A DNA stretch of 64,000 nucleotides. It comes from Chamaecyparis obtusa. Taxonomy: Eukaryota; Streptophyta; Pinopsida; Cupressales; Cupressaceae. Shown here piece by piece: positions 37,061 to 57,324 of this stretch. The stretch's first letter is position 1, and each line of letters begins with the position of its first letter. The translations under genes and the position numbers were made by a program. The DNA is taken from NCBI GenBank assembly GCA_027943335.1, contig BSBK01000765.1, positions 774,001 through 838,000 on the forward strand. Reading direction: 5' to 3'. Below the pieces are notes generated by a model, which did no database searches, was not told where the DNA came from, and was given only the letters and a program-made list of their open reading frames with translations.

Positions 37061-37232
37061 CCATTTTTTCCTAACTTTCCAAGTAAGTGAAAGCTTCTAA
37101 TTTGTATTGTTTTTATTGTTTTTAAATAGAAATATATAGTTTTTGTATATAAAATTAGGGTAGCAATGATTTTTTGTATTGTTTTTTAAAATTCATTATA
37201 ATTATCAATTTATTTTTTCATTATTATCAGAC

Positions 37233-39306
37233 ATGGAATCAGAAAACCCTCCTAATGATCCTGCAAACAATTCAGAACCACCTCCCAACAATCCCCCACC
37301 TCCATAAGACGTACCTGTCACAAACCCTCACCGTTTAGAAGATCTAATAGGAGATAATCTAAATGAACTTAGAGGATTTCAAACCGCATATACCAATATC
37401 CCCACATTGCGCCCCATGTTTACGACATTGAACTCAATAATTGAAAACATGGAGAAACTGACACAACAACATAATGTTGCACTTCTTTGGCGCAAATCCA
37501 TGCACGCCTAGTTTGATGATGGGCTTGATTATGATCAAGTCATGAACCTAAATATAACAAAACATGACATGGCTAATCTTTTTGTGGATCCTAAAACCGG
37601 TCTAAAAGACCATAAAAAAACCAAGTTGTCAATTAAATGGTGCATAAATAGTGCAATACATGACAACTTTTGGGACCGTTGGTGGATGGTTTTTGATAGA
37701 CCACCTCACAACAATTTGGATGTCCCATTTTATTTTATTAGAAAATTGTATGCTGAATTTGTGCTCGGTCACAAGGTGAATTATTGGAGTATGAGACCAA
37801 ACTAGGGTGTAGGTTTAGGCACTCCACAAGATAGGCCATGTGCACAACGGGTGAAATCCTGCACATATGTCCCCCCTCCTGAGATTTCACCACCTCCCAC
37901 AGTGCAACATCCAGACATTATTGTTGAGGCCAACTCACAGACTATTCGAGCCATTCACACCTTGACTGATCTGCTGGTTACGTAGAGCACAACATTGTTG
38001 CCTCCTCATCCTAATGCTTATGGTGCTTCCACAAGCTCACATGTTTGTGTGCCCCACACTTGCGTTATATGCAAGAATTTGTGCTTTGGTCCCCTAACTG
38101 ATAATGATTCATATAATTTCGGCTTCGATGGGGATGATTCTACACAGCACATTATAGGCACTGAAGCAGCTCATGGAGATGTGCATCAGGAGCCTACAGT
38201 GCCATGGACTCCCACTGTTACGGTAAGGGTAAACCGTTCACTTTTTACATTATTTTTAAATTTTATTGTTTGTATTTTTAGTAGAATTTCCTTATAATAA
38301 TTTCCCACTTATGTCTTTTTATGTGTTACATTTATGTTCAGTTGATGACAGAGGAGGAGATGGCACAGGTGGAGGGGTCCACACTTTTGGCCATATCATT
38401 TGGTCTTGACTCTTCCACGGTACATATGTTTTAATGTACTCATTAGTTTCCTTTTAAATTATGATAATAGTATATGTACATTGTTTTCTAATTTTTATAA
38501 TCATCTTTTACATACTGATGCAAGTGTCACTAGTTGCCACTGGGGGGCAATGCGAGGGGGTGCAGGTGTCAGCTGTTGATAAAGGAAAGGTAATTAAGTA
38601 ATTTAGTTTGTTTATGCATACATGTATACTTGTCAATTATGCGTACTCATTTTTAATTTACATGGTTTATTTGATAGAGAGTGGCATGTGATGATGTCGT
38701 GAGACCCTATCGTCATGATAGAGTCATAGGCATATCCATTCAGAGTGATAGCCCCACGATACGTACATTTCTAAAGTTATTTGTGTGTATTTTTCTATCA
38801 AGTATATATAATATGGTCAAGTTATGATAATATGAAGTATCCGTTTGACTTTTGTAGGTCGCTCCTAGTTTGAGGGAGCCAGAATGGCAAGGGTTTGTAT
38901 CGCTGATGACTCAACCAATAATCCCTGAAGAAAGTTCAACACGAGTAAGTTTTAATGTTAATTCAATTATTTTGTAAACATATATTTTCTACCAAGTTTT
39001 TAACATTAAATATTATAACTCGTAGATCAATCTCATGTTTGCAAACATATACAGGTGGGAGTCATCATTGGTGGAACTATTCCTGTGCTACCAAGGACAT
39101 ATATTAGGTCTCCTTCCCATAGGAGGAGATAGAGAGGCGAGGTATATGAGATTTCAATTTTAGTTTAAATTTTATTTATTATTGTTGACTATGATTTTGA
39201 ATTTTAATCTAACTTGGGGTTTCACTTTTGTGTTTGAATGCAGGATTCATTAGAGTTGAAGAGTACTTCAAAGAGGCTCCATTTTGATGATCCACCAGTA
39301 GAATAG
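37233..39306 (+). pseudogene. Unrecognised seven-exon gene, all introns phase 0, broken
   Basis: Exons: 37233-38222, 38342-38419, 38524-38589, 38678-38758, 38858-38944, 39055-39141, 39244-39306. Each length is a multiple of three, so every intron is phase 0; the joined frame is 484 codons including the stop. Exon 1 starts MESENPPNDP, then Pro-rich, then LEDLIGDNLNELRGF, IIENMEKLTQQHNVALLW and KWCINSAIHDNFWDRWWM. Later exons give EEEMAQVEG, VRPYRHDRVIGISIQSD, LREPEWQGFVSLMTQP and KSTSKRLHFDDPPVE before TAG. Stops interrupt exon 1 (37305, 37509, 37803, about 37983) and exon 6; four are TAG. Two splice sites look mutated G to A (acceptor before 38524, donor after 38758). I do not recognise the family. 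It could be the second gene of a DNA transposon or a host gene; the Pro-rich, charged, short-exon make-up suggests a nuclear protein, but that is a guess. Confidence 0.6.
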
Positions 39307-39949
39307 GATGTCGTAGAAATATTTGTAGTTGAACTTCTTATTTTGAGATGTCATATGACATATTTTGAGATGGCGTATGCCACATTGTATCTAGATATGT
39401 TGACATATAAATATGTACAGAATTATTGTTCATTTTGATATATATATGAAACTTGATATTCGATCCAATTTGTTAATTGTGTGTTCATTTATTCATTGTT
39501 AGTATGTAAATATGCTTGTGCGTATGTACTCATGTGTACAATTTATGCCTTAAGTATATTCAAATACAATATTCATAACCTAAATTCACATGTATGGGCT
39601 ATGTGCATGACTTAAGTGAATTCATGTTGTATGCTTTATAATTTATGTGCTACATGTATGCTTCATGACTTAAGAAAATTTATGTGTATGCTTTATGTGC
39701 TACATGTGTTCACATGTGTAATTCATCATTTGAGCTAGATAAGGATATCTATTAAAGTGGTTTCAAGATTTGTAGACTTACCCTTTACTCCTAATGGCTA
39801 AAAGACTTCAAACTGGCCTAATTACATAATCAAACACCCTTTTGGCAATTATCAAACACCCTTTTGGCCATATCAAAACATATTGGTCTTTTGGACAAAA
39901 TATCAATACTCTGCCTGTACCCCTGCAAATACACTAGGAACGCTTAAGA
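39307..39949. other. AT-rich spacer with short internal repeats
   Basis: Contains loosely repeated phrases such as atgtgctacatgt, tgacttaag and ttcacatgtgta between about 39530 and 39730. No gene seen. Confidence 0.45.
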
Positions 39950-42189
39950 AACATGGTCTTGTAGCATCTCATGGATCGTCAATACCTCTCACGGGGTCTG
40001 AGTTATGATGCTCGATAGTTTTCTAACCAATCGTGCTTAGTGCAACTTTCAACTGACCCTCACTGCAAGTTTTGGCATCAAGCGAGACTAGCATGCTAAA
40101 TTCAAATAAATTTGAATCTCCCAAAACGGAGAGAGGTTATTGTAGGCCTCGAAAATGCCATCTTGTATCATCTCATGGATCTTCAATACCTCTCATAGAG
40201 TCCAAGTTATGAGCCTCAAAATTTTGCTGCTCAATCGTGCTTAGTGCACCTTGGGGACACTTTGGTATGGCGTGGTCTGGAACATTCTGCTGACTCAGTG
40301 GTCGAAACAGGGTTGTCCCTAGCATTTACGCACCCAAATAGAGCTAATGGCAGAGTCCATTTGGTGCTAGGACAAACGGTTTGGAAATAATCCATTGGTG
40401 CAACTTTCAACTAACCCTCACTGCAAGTTTTGGCATCGAGCGAGACTGGCGTGCCAAATTTAAACAAATTTGAATCTCCTAGAACAAAGAGAGGTTATTG
40501 TAGGCCTCAAAAACATTGTCTTGTATCATCTCATGGATCTCTGATACCTCTCACGGGGTCTAAGTTACAAGCCTTGAAATTTTGTTGTCTAATCGTGCTT
40601 AGTGCACCTTGGGGACACTTTGGTCCGGCATGCTCCGGAACGTTCTGCTAACTCAGTGGTCAAAATGGGGTTGTCCCTAGTGTTTACCTACCCAACTGGA
40701 GCTAATGGTGCAGTCCATTCAGTGTCGAGATGAATGGTTTGGAAGTAATCCATTGGTGCAACTTTCAACTGACCCTCACTGCAAGTTTTGGCATCAAGCG
40801 AGATTGGTGTGCCAAATTCAAAAAAAATTGAATCTCCCAGAATGGAGAGAGGTTATTGTAAGCCTTAGAAATGTCTTCTTGTGGCATCTCATGGATCTCC
40901 TATACCTCTCACGGGCTCTGAGTTATGAGCCTAAAAATTTCACTACCCAATCGTGCTTAGTGCACCTTGGGGACACTTTGGTCCGACATGGTCCAGAATG
41001 TTCTACTGACTCAGTGGTCGAAATGGGGTTGTGCCTAGCATTTACCTACCCAATTAGAGCTAATGGCATAGTCCATTTGGTGTCAGGACAAATGGTTTGG
41101 ATGTAATCCATTGGTGTAACTTTCAACTGACCCTCACTACAAGTTTTGGCATCGAGCGAGACTAGCATGCCAAATTCAAAAATTTTTGAATCTCCCAGAA
41201 TGGAGAGAGGTTATTGTAGGCCTTAGAAATGTTGTCCTTTAGCATCTCATGGATCTTTGATACCTCTCACGAGGTCCAAGTTATGAGCCTCAAAAGTTCT
41301 CTGCCCAATCATGCGTAGTGCACCTTGGGGACACTTTGGTCTGGCATGGTCCGAAATGTTCTGCTAACTCAGTGGTCAAAATGAGGTTGTCCCTAGCATT
41401 TACCCACCCAATCAGAGCTAATGGTGTAGTTCATTCAGTGTTGGGATGAATGGTTTGGAAGTAATCCATTGGTGCAACTTTCAACTGACCCTCACTACAA
41501 GTTTTGGCATCGAGCGAGACTAGCGTGCCAAATTCAAACAAATTTGAATCTCCCAAAATGGAGAGAAAATATTATAGGCCTTGGAAATTTCATCCTATAG
41601 CATCTCATAGATCTCTAATACCTCTCACGGGGTCCAAGTTACGAGCCTCGAAAGTTCTTTGTCCAATCGTGCTTAGTGCACCTTGGGGACACTTTGGCTG
41701 GCATGGTCCAGAATGTTCTGCTGACTCAGTGGTCAAAATGGGGTTCTGCCTAGCGTTTACCCACCTAACCAAAGATAATGGCATAGTTCATTCGGTGCCG
41801 AGATGAATGATTTGGAAGTAATCCATTGGTGCTACTTTCAACTGACCCTCACTGTAAGTTTTGGCATTGAGCGAGACTAGCATACCAAATTCAAACAAAT
41901 TTGAATCTCCCAGAATGGAGAGAAGTTATTGTAGGCCTTGGAAACATCATCTTGTAGCATCTCATGGATCTCCAATACCTCTCACAAGGTATGAGTTACG
42001 AGCCTTGAAAGTTCTCTGCCCAATCGTGCTTAGTGCACCTTGGGGACACTTTGGTCTGGCATGGTCTGAAATGTTCTACTGACTCAGTGGTGGAAATGGG
42101 GTTGTTCCTAGCATTTATCCACCCAACCGAAGCTAATGGCACAGTCCATTCAGTGCCAAGATGAAATCCTTGAACACTATCCCTTCACC
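39950..42189. repeat. Tandem array, 358-bp monomer, six copies plus a partial
   Basis: The phrase caactttcaactgaccctc (or a near variant) recurs at 40042, 40400, 40758, 41116, 41473 and 41831, spacing 357-358 bp. Each monomer also has tttgaatctcccagaatgg, tcatggatct, acctctcac, caatcgtgcttagtgcacc, ttggggacactttgg and tgactcagtgg. A partial copy at 39950-40041 lacks the right half and joins directly to the next monomer. The right edge fades near 42165-42189. Frames of 70-130 codons inside the array recur at the monomer period and are probably not genes. Satellite-like; possibly derived from part of a retrotransposon. Confidence 0.93.
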
Positions 42190-42437
42190 CAGGGAATCAT
42201 CATTTTACTTTGGACACATATGACCAATTTTGACTCAATGACTCTAACTAATACATCATTTGACGATACAAATGTAATGGAATTAAGACAATAGAAATGT
42301 AAGGATACAAAATTAAGATGATACAAATTATATACGGATACAACATTCATAGTAAGGAAACATTTTTTTTGCACTTTACATGGCATTAAGACGATACACA
42401 TGTGGGCTTTTAATATTTGCAAATCAACCCCAAGGGC
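42190..42437. other. Flank between tandem array and LTR element
   Basis: AT-rich, no gene recognised. The phrase acgatacaaatgtaatgg and relatives (gatacaaa, gatacacatg) recur a few times. It ends at the target duplication of the following element. Confidence 0.4.
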
Positions 42438-42442
42438 TCTTT

Positions 42443-47091
<4,649 letters not shown>

Positions 47092-47104
47092 TCCTCCCTC
47101 CCTA
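47092..47104 (-). promoter_or_regulatory. Polypurine tract of the chromovirus-like element
   Basis: Read on the minus strand the bases just before the left LTR are aggGAGGGAGGA, a pure purine run abutting the LTR boundary. Confidence 0.85.
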
Positions 47105-47109
47105 GGCAT

Positions 47110-48480
47110 GAACTTCCTTCTAGAGTTCATCAAAAAGGTATGGGTTCTATGATCTCATCTGTGCCACATCCTCCCATGAAGCTGTGACCTCATCATAACA
47201 ATCCCACTAGACCCTAACCTAGTCCAGCTCTCTGCCTCGAAGTGCCAAGGTCTGTCGGCCCAAAATGAGAATGGGCTCTAAGGCTATCTATCCATCTGAC
47301 TCCACCTACAAGGCATCCCAATCTATAATGTGAGACTCATCATAAATATATTTTCATAACACAGATACATGAAACACATCGTGGATGCTTGACAGGCTAG
47401 GTGGCAAAGCTAAATGGTAGGCAACTGGTCCTATCCTCTCCAATATCTCAAAAGGTCCAACAAAGTGAGGCGCTAACTTAGAGCCCTTTCCAAAATGGAT
47501 TGGACTCTTATGCGGGCGCATTCTCAAGAAGATCCTATCACCAACCATATACTCACGGTCTACCCTCTTCGCATCTTCATACTTCTTCTATCGATCCTGG
47601 GCCTCTCTAAGACACTGTCTAATTGAGACCACCTGCTGCTCCATATCCTTTACCAACTAAGGTCCAATAGATACTCTATCCTTGATCCTATCCCAACTCA
47701 GTGGTGTCCTGCAGGGTCTATCGTGCAAGGCCTGATATGGCGGCATACCAATAGAAGAATGATGCCCATTATTATAGGAAAACTCTACCAGATGTAGGTA
47801 TTCCTCCCACTTGACCTAATGGTCCATCACATACATACATAACATATCCTCTAACACCTGGTTAACCCTCTCTGTTTGTCCATCTGTCTGAGGGTGATAC
47901 GTCGTACTAAAATTGAGCCTAGTGCCTAATGCTGCCTGTAACTCCCTCCAAAAAGTTGATGTGAACAAGGAGTATCTATCCGAGATGATCTTATAGGGAA
48001 TGCCATGAAGTCTGACAATATCCCACAAGAACACCTGAGCTACATCTCATGTTGTGAATGTAGTATGCATGGGTGAGAAGTGGGCAACCTTGGTCAACGT
48101 GTCAACTGTCACCAAGATGGCATCATGGCGGTGAGAAGACATAGGGAGACCAACAATGAAGTCCATGGATATAACATCCCACTTCCACTCAACAATCTCA
48201 TGTGGTTGTAGGAGCCCACTTGGATGACTGTGCTCAACCTTAACTCTCTGACACTCTAGGCATCTAGCCACTATGCTGGCAATCTACAATCTCATACCTA
48301 GCTAGTGATATAGTTGTCTCAGATCGGCATGCAACTTCTTAACTCCTAGATGAGCTGCATAAGGTTCTCTATGAGTCTCAAGCATAATAAAATCTCACAA
48401 GTCACCCGTAGAGGGTACATAGATGCATCCTCTATGACGTAGGAGTCCATCAGACTCTAAGGAATACTCTGCAAATCTCC
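47110..48480 (-). pseudogene. Integrase with chromodomain-like tail, broken
   Basis: Minus-strand pieces in order: an HHCC zinc-binding segment (HREPYAAHLG then CLECQRVK, near 48240-48400); the catalytic core with its first Asp in ISMDFIVGLP, second in IISDRYSLF and the Glu in DGQTERVNQ (48200-47850), the D,D(35)E arrangement; then VGDRIFLRMRPHKSP and LAPHFVGPFEILERIG (47548-47354); and a C-terminal piece WDCYDEVTASWEDVAQM (near 47190) that resembles the chromodomain of plant chromoviruses, where VxWxxxxxxxATWE is the usual form. In life the enzyme inserts the cDNA and the tail targets chromatin. TAG stops replace expected Gln codons at several points, for instance the KKYEDA region near 47585. 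Confidence 0.9.
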
Positions 48481-48489
48481 CCTCAAGGG

Positions 48490-49115
48490 ACCTCTAAGCA
48501 CAGACAATTTGGAAAACCTCTACATAGAATCTATCTTTTGGCAAGTGATGCAAAATACACTCCCTCAAATCTGTACTAGAACTCATAGAGGAGAGCTTGT
48601 GCTGCCTCCTACTCAAGGCATCTGCAACTACATTCTTTCCCCTTGATGTAATGAACATCAAAATCATACTCACACAAAAAATCCATCCATCTCCTCTGCC
48701 TAGCATTAAGATTAGGCTATGTAAAGATATATTGAAGACTCTAGTGATCTAAATGGAGCTCAAATCGGTGACCTAGAAGAAAGTGTCACCATCTCACCAA
48801 GGCATGAACTACTGCTGCAAGCTCTAGATCATGAGTAGGATAATTGAGCTTGTGAGTCTTTAACTTCCTAGATTTGAAAGCTATAGGATGACCATCCCAC
48901 ATAAGAAATACTCCTAATCCATCCAAAGAAGTATCAGTGCACACAACAAAGTCTGCTGAAGGATTTGGCACTGCTAAAATTAGATCACTAGTGAGGGCTC
49001 TCTTGAGCTCCTGAAAATATCTCTCACACTTCTCTGTCCATTCATACTTCTTCCCCTTTCTCTGAAGGGAAGTGATGGGATGAGCTATCCTAGAGAATCC
49101 TGACACAAAGCGCCT
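48490..49115 (-). pseudogene. RNase H domain, broken
   Basis: Minus-strand frame 49106-48786 reads PITSLQRKGKKYEW, then FVVCTDTSLDGLGVFLMWDG with the first acidic residue in TDTS, then YPTHDLELAAVVHALVRW with the second Glu in DLEL. A further frame at 48706-48494 carries FITSRGKNVVADALSRR, the usual VPGKxNVVADALSRR end with the final Asp kept. A stop follows VRW at 48785. This domain degrades the RNA strand during reverse transcription. Confidence 0.9.
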
Positions 49116-49119
49116 TTAA

Positions 49120-49830
49120 TAACCTTCTAAGCCCATAGAACTCCTGACCTTAGTGACACTGGTGAGTGCTGGCCAATCCATAATGGCTCTAATCTTCGAT
49201 GGGTCTACAGAGATCCCATCACCGGATATAACATGACCAAGATAATGCACCTCAGGTCTGAAGAAGGAACACTTAGACAAGCTACCATATAACTAATTCT
49301 CTCTCAAATGCTCCTTGTGCTTCTCCTCATTATGAGAATATATTAGAATGTCATCCAGGAACACTACCACAAAATTATCTAAGAATGTACGAAATACTCC
49401 ATTCATGAGGCTCATGAACATAGCTGGAGCATTCATGAGGCCAAATGGTACCACTATGAACTCATAGTGACCATACCTCATACGAAAAGAAGTCTTGTGG
49501 ATATCACTTTCCACAATCCGCAACTGATGGTACCCTGACTTCAGATCTATCTTTGAGAATACTCGGGCACCCTGCAACTAATCAAATAAATCATCGATCC
49601 TGGGGAGTGGGTATCGGTTCTTAATTGTTACTTTATTCAACTGCTGATAATCAATTCACAATCTAAGTGATCCATCCTTCTTCTTCACAAAAATCACTGG
49701 TGCACCCCAAGGTGATACACTAGGTCGGATATGCCCTTTCTCCAAGAGCTCTTCTAACTAAATCTTGAGCTCATTGAGCTCATGTGTGGTCATCCTATAA
49801 GGTGCTCTAGATACAGGTTCAGCTCCTTGT
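49120..49830 (-). pseudogene. Reverse transcriptase domain, broken
   Basis: Pieces on the minus strand: [27 protein letters not shown] then a TGA in place of the usual Cys/Met codon, [38 protein letters not shown] (first catalytic Asp), [19 protein letters not shown] and [13 protein letters not shown] (the catalytic Asp pair, as FLDD). Two TAG stops fall where Gln is expected (after DLFD and in the N-terminal helix). After the core comes HYLGHVISGDGISVDPSK. It would be a normal-length Ty3/gypsy RT if the stops were absent. Confidence 0.93.
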
Positions 49831-49989
49831 ACAAGGTCTATATGGAAATCAACTTCCCTAGGTGGAGGCATCCTAGGTAACTTGGTAGGAAATATAATTG
49901 CAAACTCCTAAAGAATAGGAAAATCCTCGAGTGAAGGCTCCCCCTCTGAATCCTCCTCCCTATCACTAATGGTGATGGAAAATAACTGA

Positions 49990-50420
49990 CACCCCTTCCG
50001 CAAACACCACCTAAGCTGCATAGCAGAAATCATGCGAAGGGATATGAGCCTCTATACTCCAAATATCACCATAGAAGTACCATGATCATCTACGCACTCA
50101 ACCCTCTTCTGTCGACAATCCATCTTGGCGCTATGGGCATATAGCCAATCCATGCCAAGCACTACATCATATGAACCTAGAGGGGTAATGCGGAGATCAG
50201 ACATCGTGATCAAGTCTCCAATATGAATCTGACAATTGCGAACTAAGGAACTAATCGACATCCTAGCTCCTGAAGCTAACTCACCTCCCAAATGACATCT
50301 TGTCTAATTGCCACTAGCCCGCAACACTCCAATACATATGGAGATATAAAGGAGTCTGTGGCTCCTAAATAAAATAAGATAGATAAACTAATACCTTGAA
50401 TCATACCTGTGGCCTCTATG
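49990..50420 (-). pseudogene. Aspartic protease domain, broken, active site altered
   Basis: The region near 50370-50390 reads LFYLGATDSFIS where plant Ty3 proteases have LFDSGATHSFIS, so the catalytic Asp is now Tyr and the next Ser is Leu. Downstream, 50291-50052 reads SDLRITPLGSYDVVLGMDWLYAHSAKMDC, the usual end of the fold. Stops interrupt the join. The enzyme would have cut the Gag-Pol polyprotein. Confidence 0.85.
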
Positions 50421-51821
50421 ACCATGGCCTAGTGCTCGGCCTAGCAGTTATCAACCACTACAAAGACTCTATGGGATCTACCCATATCTCTGACTATAGG
50501 CTCTAAGGTAGCCCCTCTTTGACCACTAGCTGACTGTTCCTGTGGGCACTCTCTCAATATGACAAATACCACTGCAAGTGTAACATGGCCCTCAAGTCTG
50601 AATTTGTACTCCCTGTGTCCTAGGCTATTGTGACCCTCCTGTCCTACTAGAACCACTATATCCACCCCTAGAGGACTACTGAGTCCTATCTAACTATGCC
50701 TCAGGGGTCTGTGTCCTATGATCCTGTCTAGGGCCCTAAAACTACCACTGCTTGGGCTTAGAGCCCTGATAACCCTATGAATGTCTCTGTCTAGAACCCT
50801 GTTGAGATCCCTACTATTGAGACTATTGACCATTAAAGGATCCTGCTGAATGGTTCTATTTCCCCTTCCAAGAGGATCTCTAATGTCTTGACTGCTGGGA
50901 TGAAGGGTTTTAGTGCTGAGATTGATCCTGAGACTCCTATCTAGTGTGGATATCCTTGGCTACAAGTGACATCTCAACTGCATTTTTGAATGTGGTAGGA
51001 AAAGCTAGATGTACTATCCCCTAAAGAGACATATTAAGTCTCGTAATGAACCAATGGATACGAAGTTTCTCATCCTTCATATAATCTATGTATGGAAGGA
51101 GCTCAAGAAACTGACTCTCATACTGGGCCACAGTGAGACCTCTCTACTGGAGATCATGGAACTCCTCTATTTGTCTCTGTCTAAAATGCTCAGAGAGATA
51201 CCTCTCTCGAAAATGGGCTACAAAAGTCTCCCAAGTGAGTGCGTCAATAGCCACTCCTCCAATGGACTCCTCCTGCTGCCACCAAGTGGAGGCCTTATCC
51301 CGTAGGAGATGAACTGCAAGTTGTGCCTTAAGATTACTCATGTAAGGATGTAATCCAAAGCATGACTACAAACTCTATAACTAGGCCTCTACTACTGACC
51401 CATCAGTGGATCCCAAAAATAAGGGTGGCTGGAGTTGTATTAACTCTTAGATCTCATTCCCAACATCTCTAGGGGGTCTACCTCTATCTTGTATCTCATG
51501 ATGAACTGACTCACCCTCATGATCACCATGGCCCTCAGCATTCTTGGGTGGAGGACTCCTACTCCTCTCTTTGCTAGCTACTCCACCACCTCCTGGAATC
51601 TCTGCTCCTCTTCTAGAAGCCTGTTGCTCTTGCTGATGATCTACAAGTGGTAATCTCTACTGAATTACCCCAACCAAATTCTGAAGGACATCCATGATAT
51701 CTTGATTAGGGTTTGGTGGTGGTGGTGGTGGAGGCAGTGGTGCTCCACCTCCCCGTCCTGCACTAAAATGTGCAACTCTATGACCTCTGCCTTGTCGGCC
51801 AGCTCGTGTGATGACAGGCAT
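50421..51821 (-). pseudogene. Gag, broken
   Basis: A start MPVITRAGRQGRGHR at 51821 is followed by a Pro/Asn-rich segment, then the Retrotrans_gag capsid domain at 51341-51000 (AQLAVHLLRDKASTWWQQEE, LTWETFVAHFRERYLSEHFRQ, LTVAQYESQFLELLPY). A zinc knuckle of the form CX2CX4HX4C can be traced near 50540-50585, but a frameshift after the His removes its last Cys from frame. Nearly all of the interruptions I could read are TAG. Gag would form the virus-like particle in the cytoplasm. Confidence 0.88.
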
Positions 51822-51890
51822 CCTACACAATAGATTAAGTTAGATGAGTTGAAACGTAATGGGTCTAAAGGTTCCAATGTTGAAACCTAG

Positions 51891-51902
51891 GCTCTGATAC
51901 CA
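51891..51902 (-). promoter_or_regulatory. Primer binding site, tRNA-iMet type
   Basis: On the minus strand the sequence is tggtatcagagc, the standard plant site complementary to the 3' end of initiator tRNA-Met. It lies two bases inside the right LTR. Confidence 0.95.
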
Positions 51903-51904
51903 AA

Positions 51905-56661
<4,757 letters not shown>

Positions 56662-56699
56662 TCTTTGATATTTCCAATTTTGCATCTAATTTTGCATCA

Positions 56700-56912
56700 A
56701 ATTTTTTATATACAAAATTTGGCATCTAAATATGCACATTACATTCAATTTTTATTTTTATATACAAAATTTGGCATCTAAATATGCACATTACATTCGA
56801 TTGTTGTTTTTATATACAAAATTTGGCATCTAACTATGCACATTACATTCGATTGTTGGTTTTATATACAAAATTTGGTATCTAAATATGCAAATTACAC
56901 AACTATATATAA
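56700..56912. repeat. 52-bp tandem repeat, four copies
   Basis: tatatacaaaatttgg begins at 56707, 56759, 56811 and 56863, exactly 52 bp apart. Each unit has ggcatctaaatatgcacatt. It lies 40 bp outside the chromovirus element. Confidence 0.95.
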
Positions 56913-57048
56913 AAAAGAAGTGTCCTTTTCACTCCAATCCTTGCATTCGGAAGGCAGAAGAAAAGTTAATAAAGAATATAAGAAGTGCCCTTTTGGCACC
57001 TAAATATGCAAATTTACAGAACTATATTTTAACTTGAGTTGAACTTAC

Positions 57049-57321
57049 CTACTGAAGTGTGCCTGAAGGGTCATCTCTATGCTTGAGAGTATTCAATATT
57101 GCTTCATGACTAGCAGTACTAATAGTCCAAATTTCCTTTGTCTTTGGTTTTCCTTGATGTTTCAACAACTTAACATTGGCTACTATAACAAGGTGTGAAT
57201 ACATGAGAATGGTTTTGTGCTTTTCATAGTCTTCAAATTTAGGAATGCCATTATTTCTAATCATATATGTGCACAACCATGTTCCCACAACAACATGTGA
57301 TCTTGTTGGATATGTGAACAT
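57049..57321 (-). CDS. 90-codon minus-strand frame, unrecognised, doubtful
   Basis: ATG at 57321 is three bases from the second LTR element, which has cut off anything upstream. The sequence is of ordinary composition (RSHVVVGTWLCTYMIRNNG, FEDYEKHKTILMYSHLV) and ends HRDDPSGTLQ then TAG. It looks more protein-like than most frames here, so it may be the surviving end of a longer gene or transposon protein. No family recognised. Confidence 0.35.
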   Translation of the reverse strand: MFTYPTRSHVVVGTWLCTYMIRNNGIPKFEDYEKHKTILMYSHLVIVANVKLLKHQGKPKTKEIWTISTASHEAILNTLKHRDDPSGTLQ

Positions 57322-57324
57322 ATT

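Noticed and set aside
40430..42082. Recurring frames of 70-133 codons in the 358-bp array
   Set aside because: They recur only because the monomer recurs, are broken in other copies and match no family.
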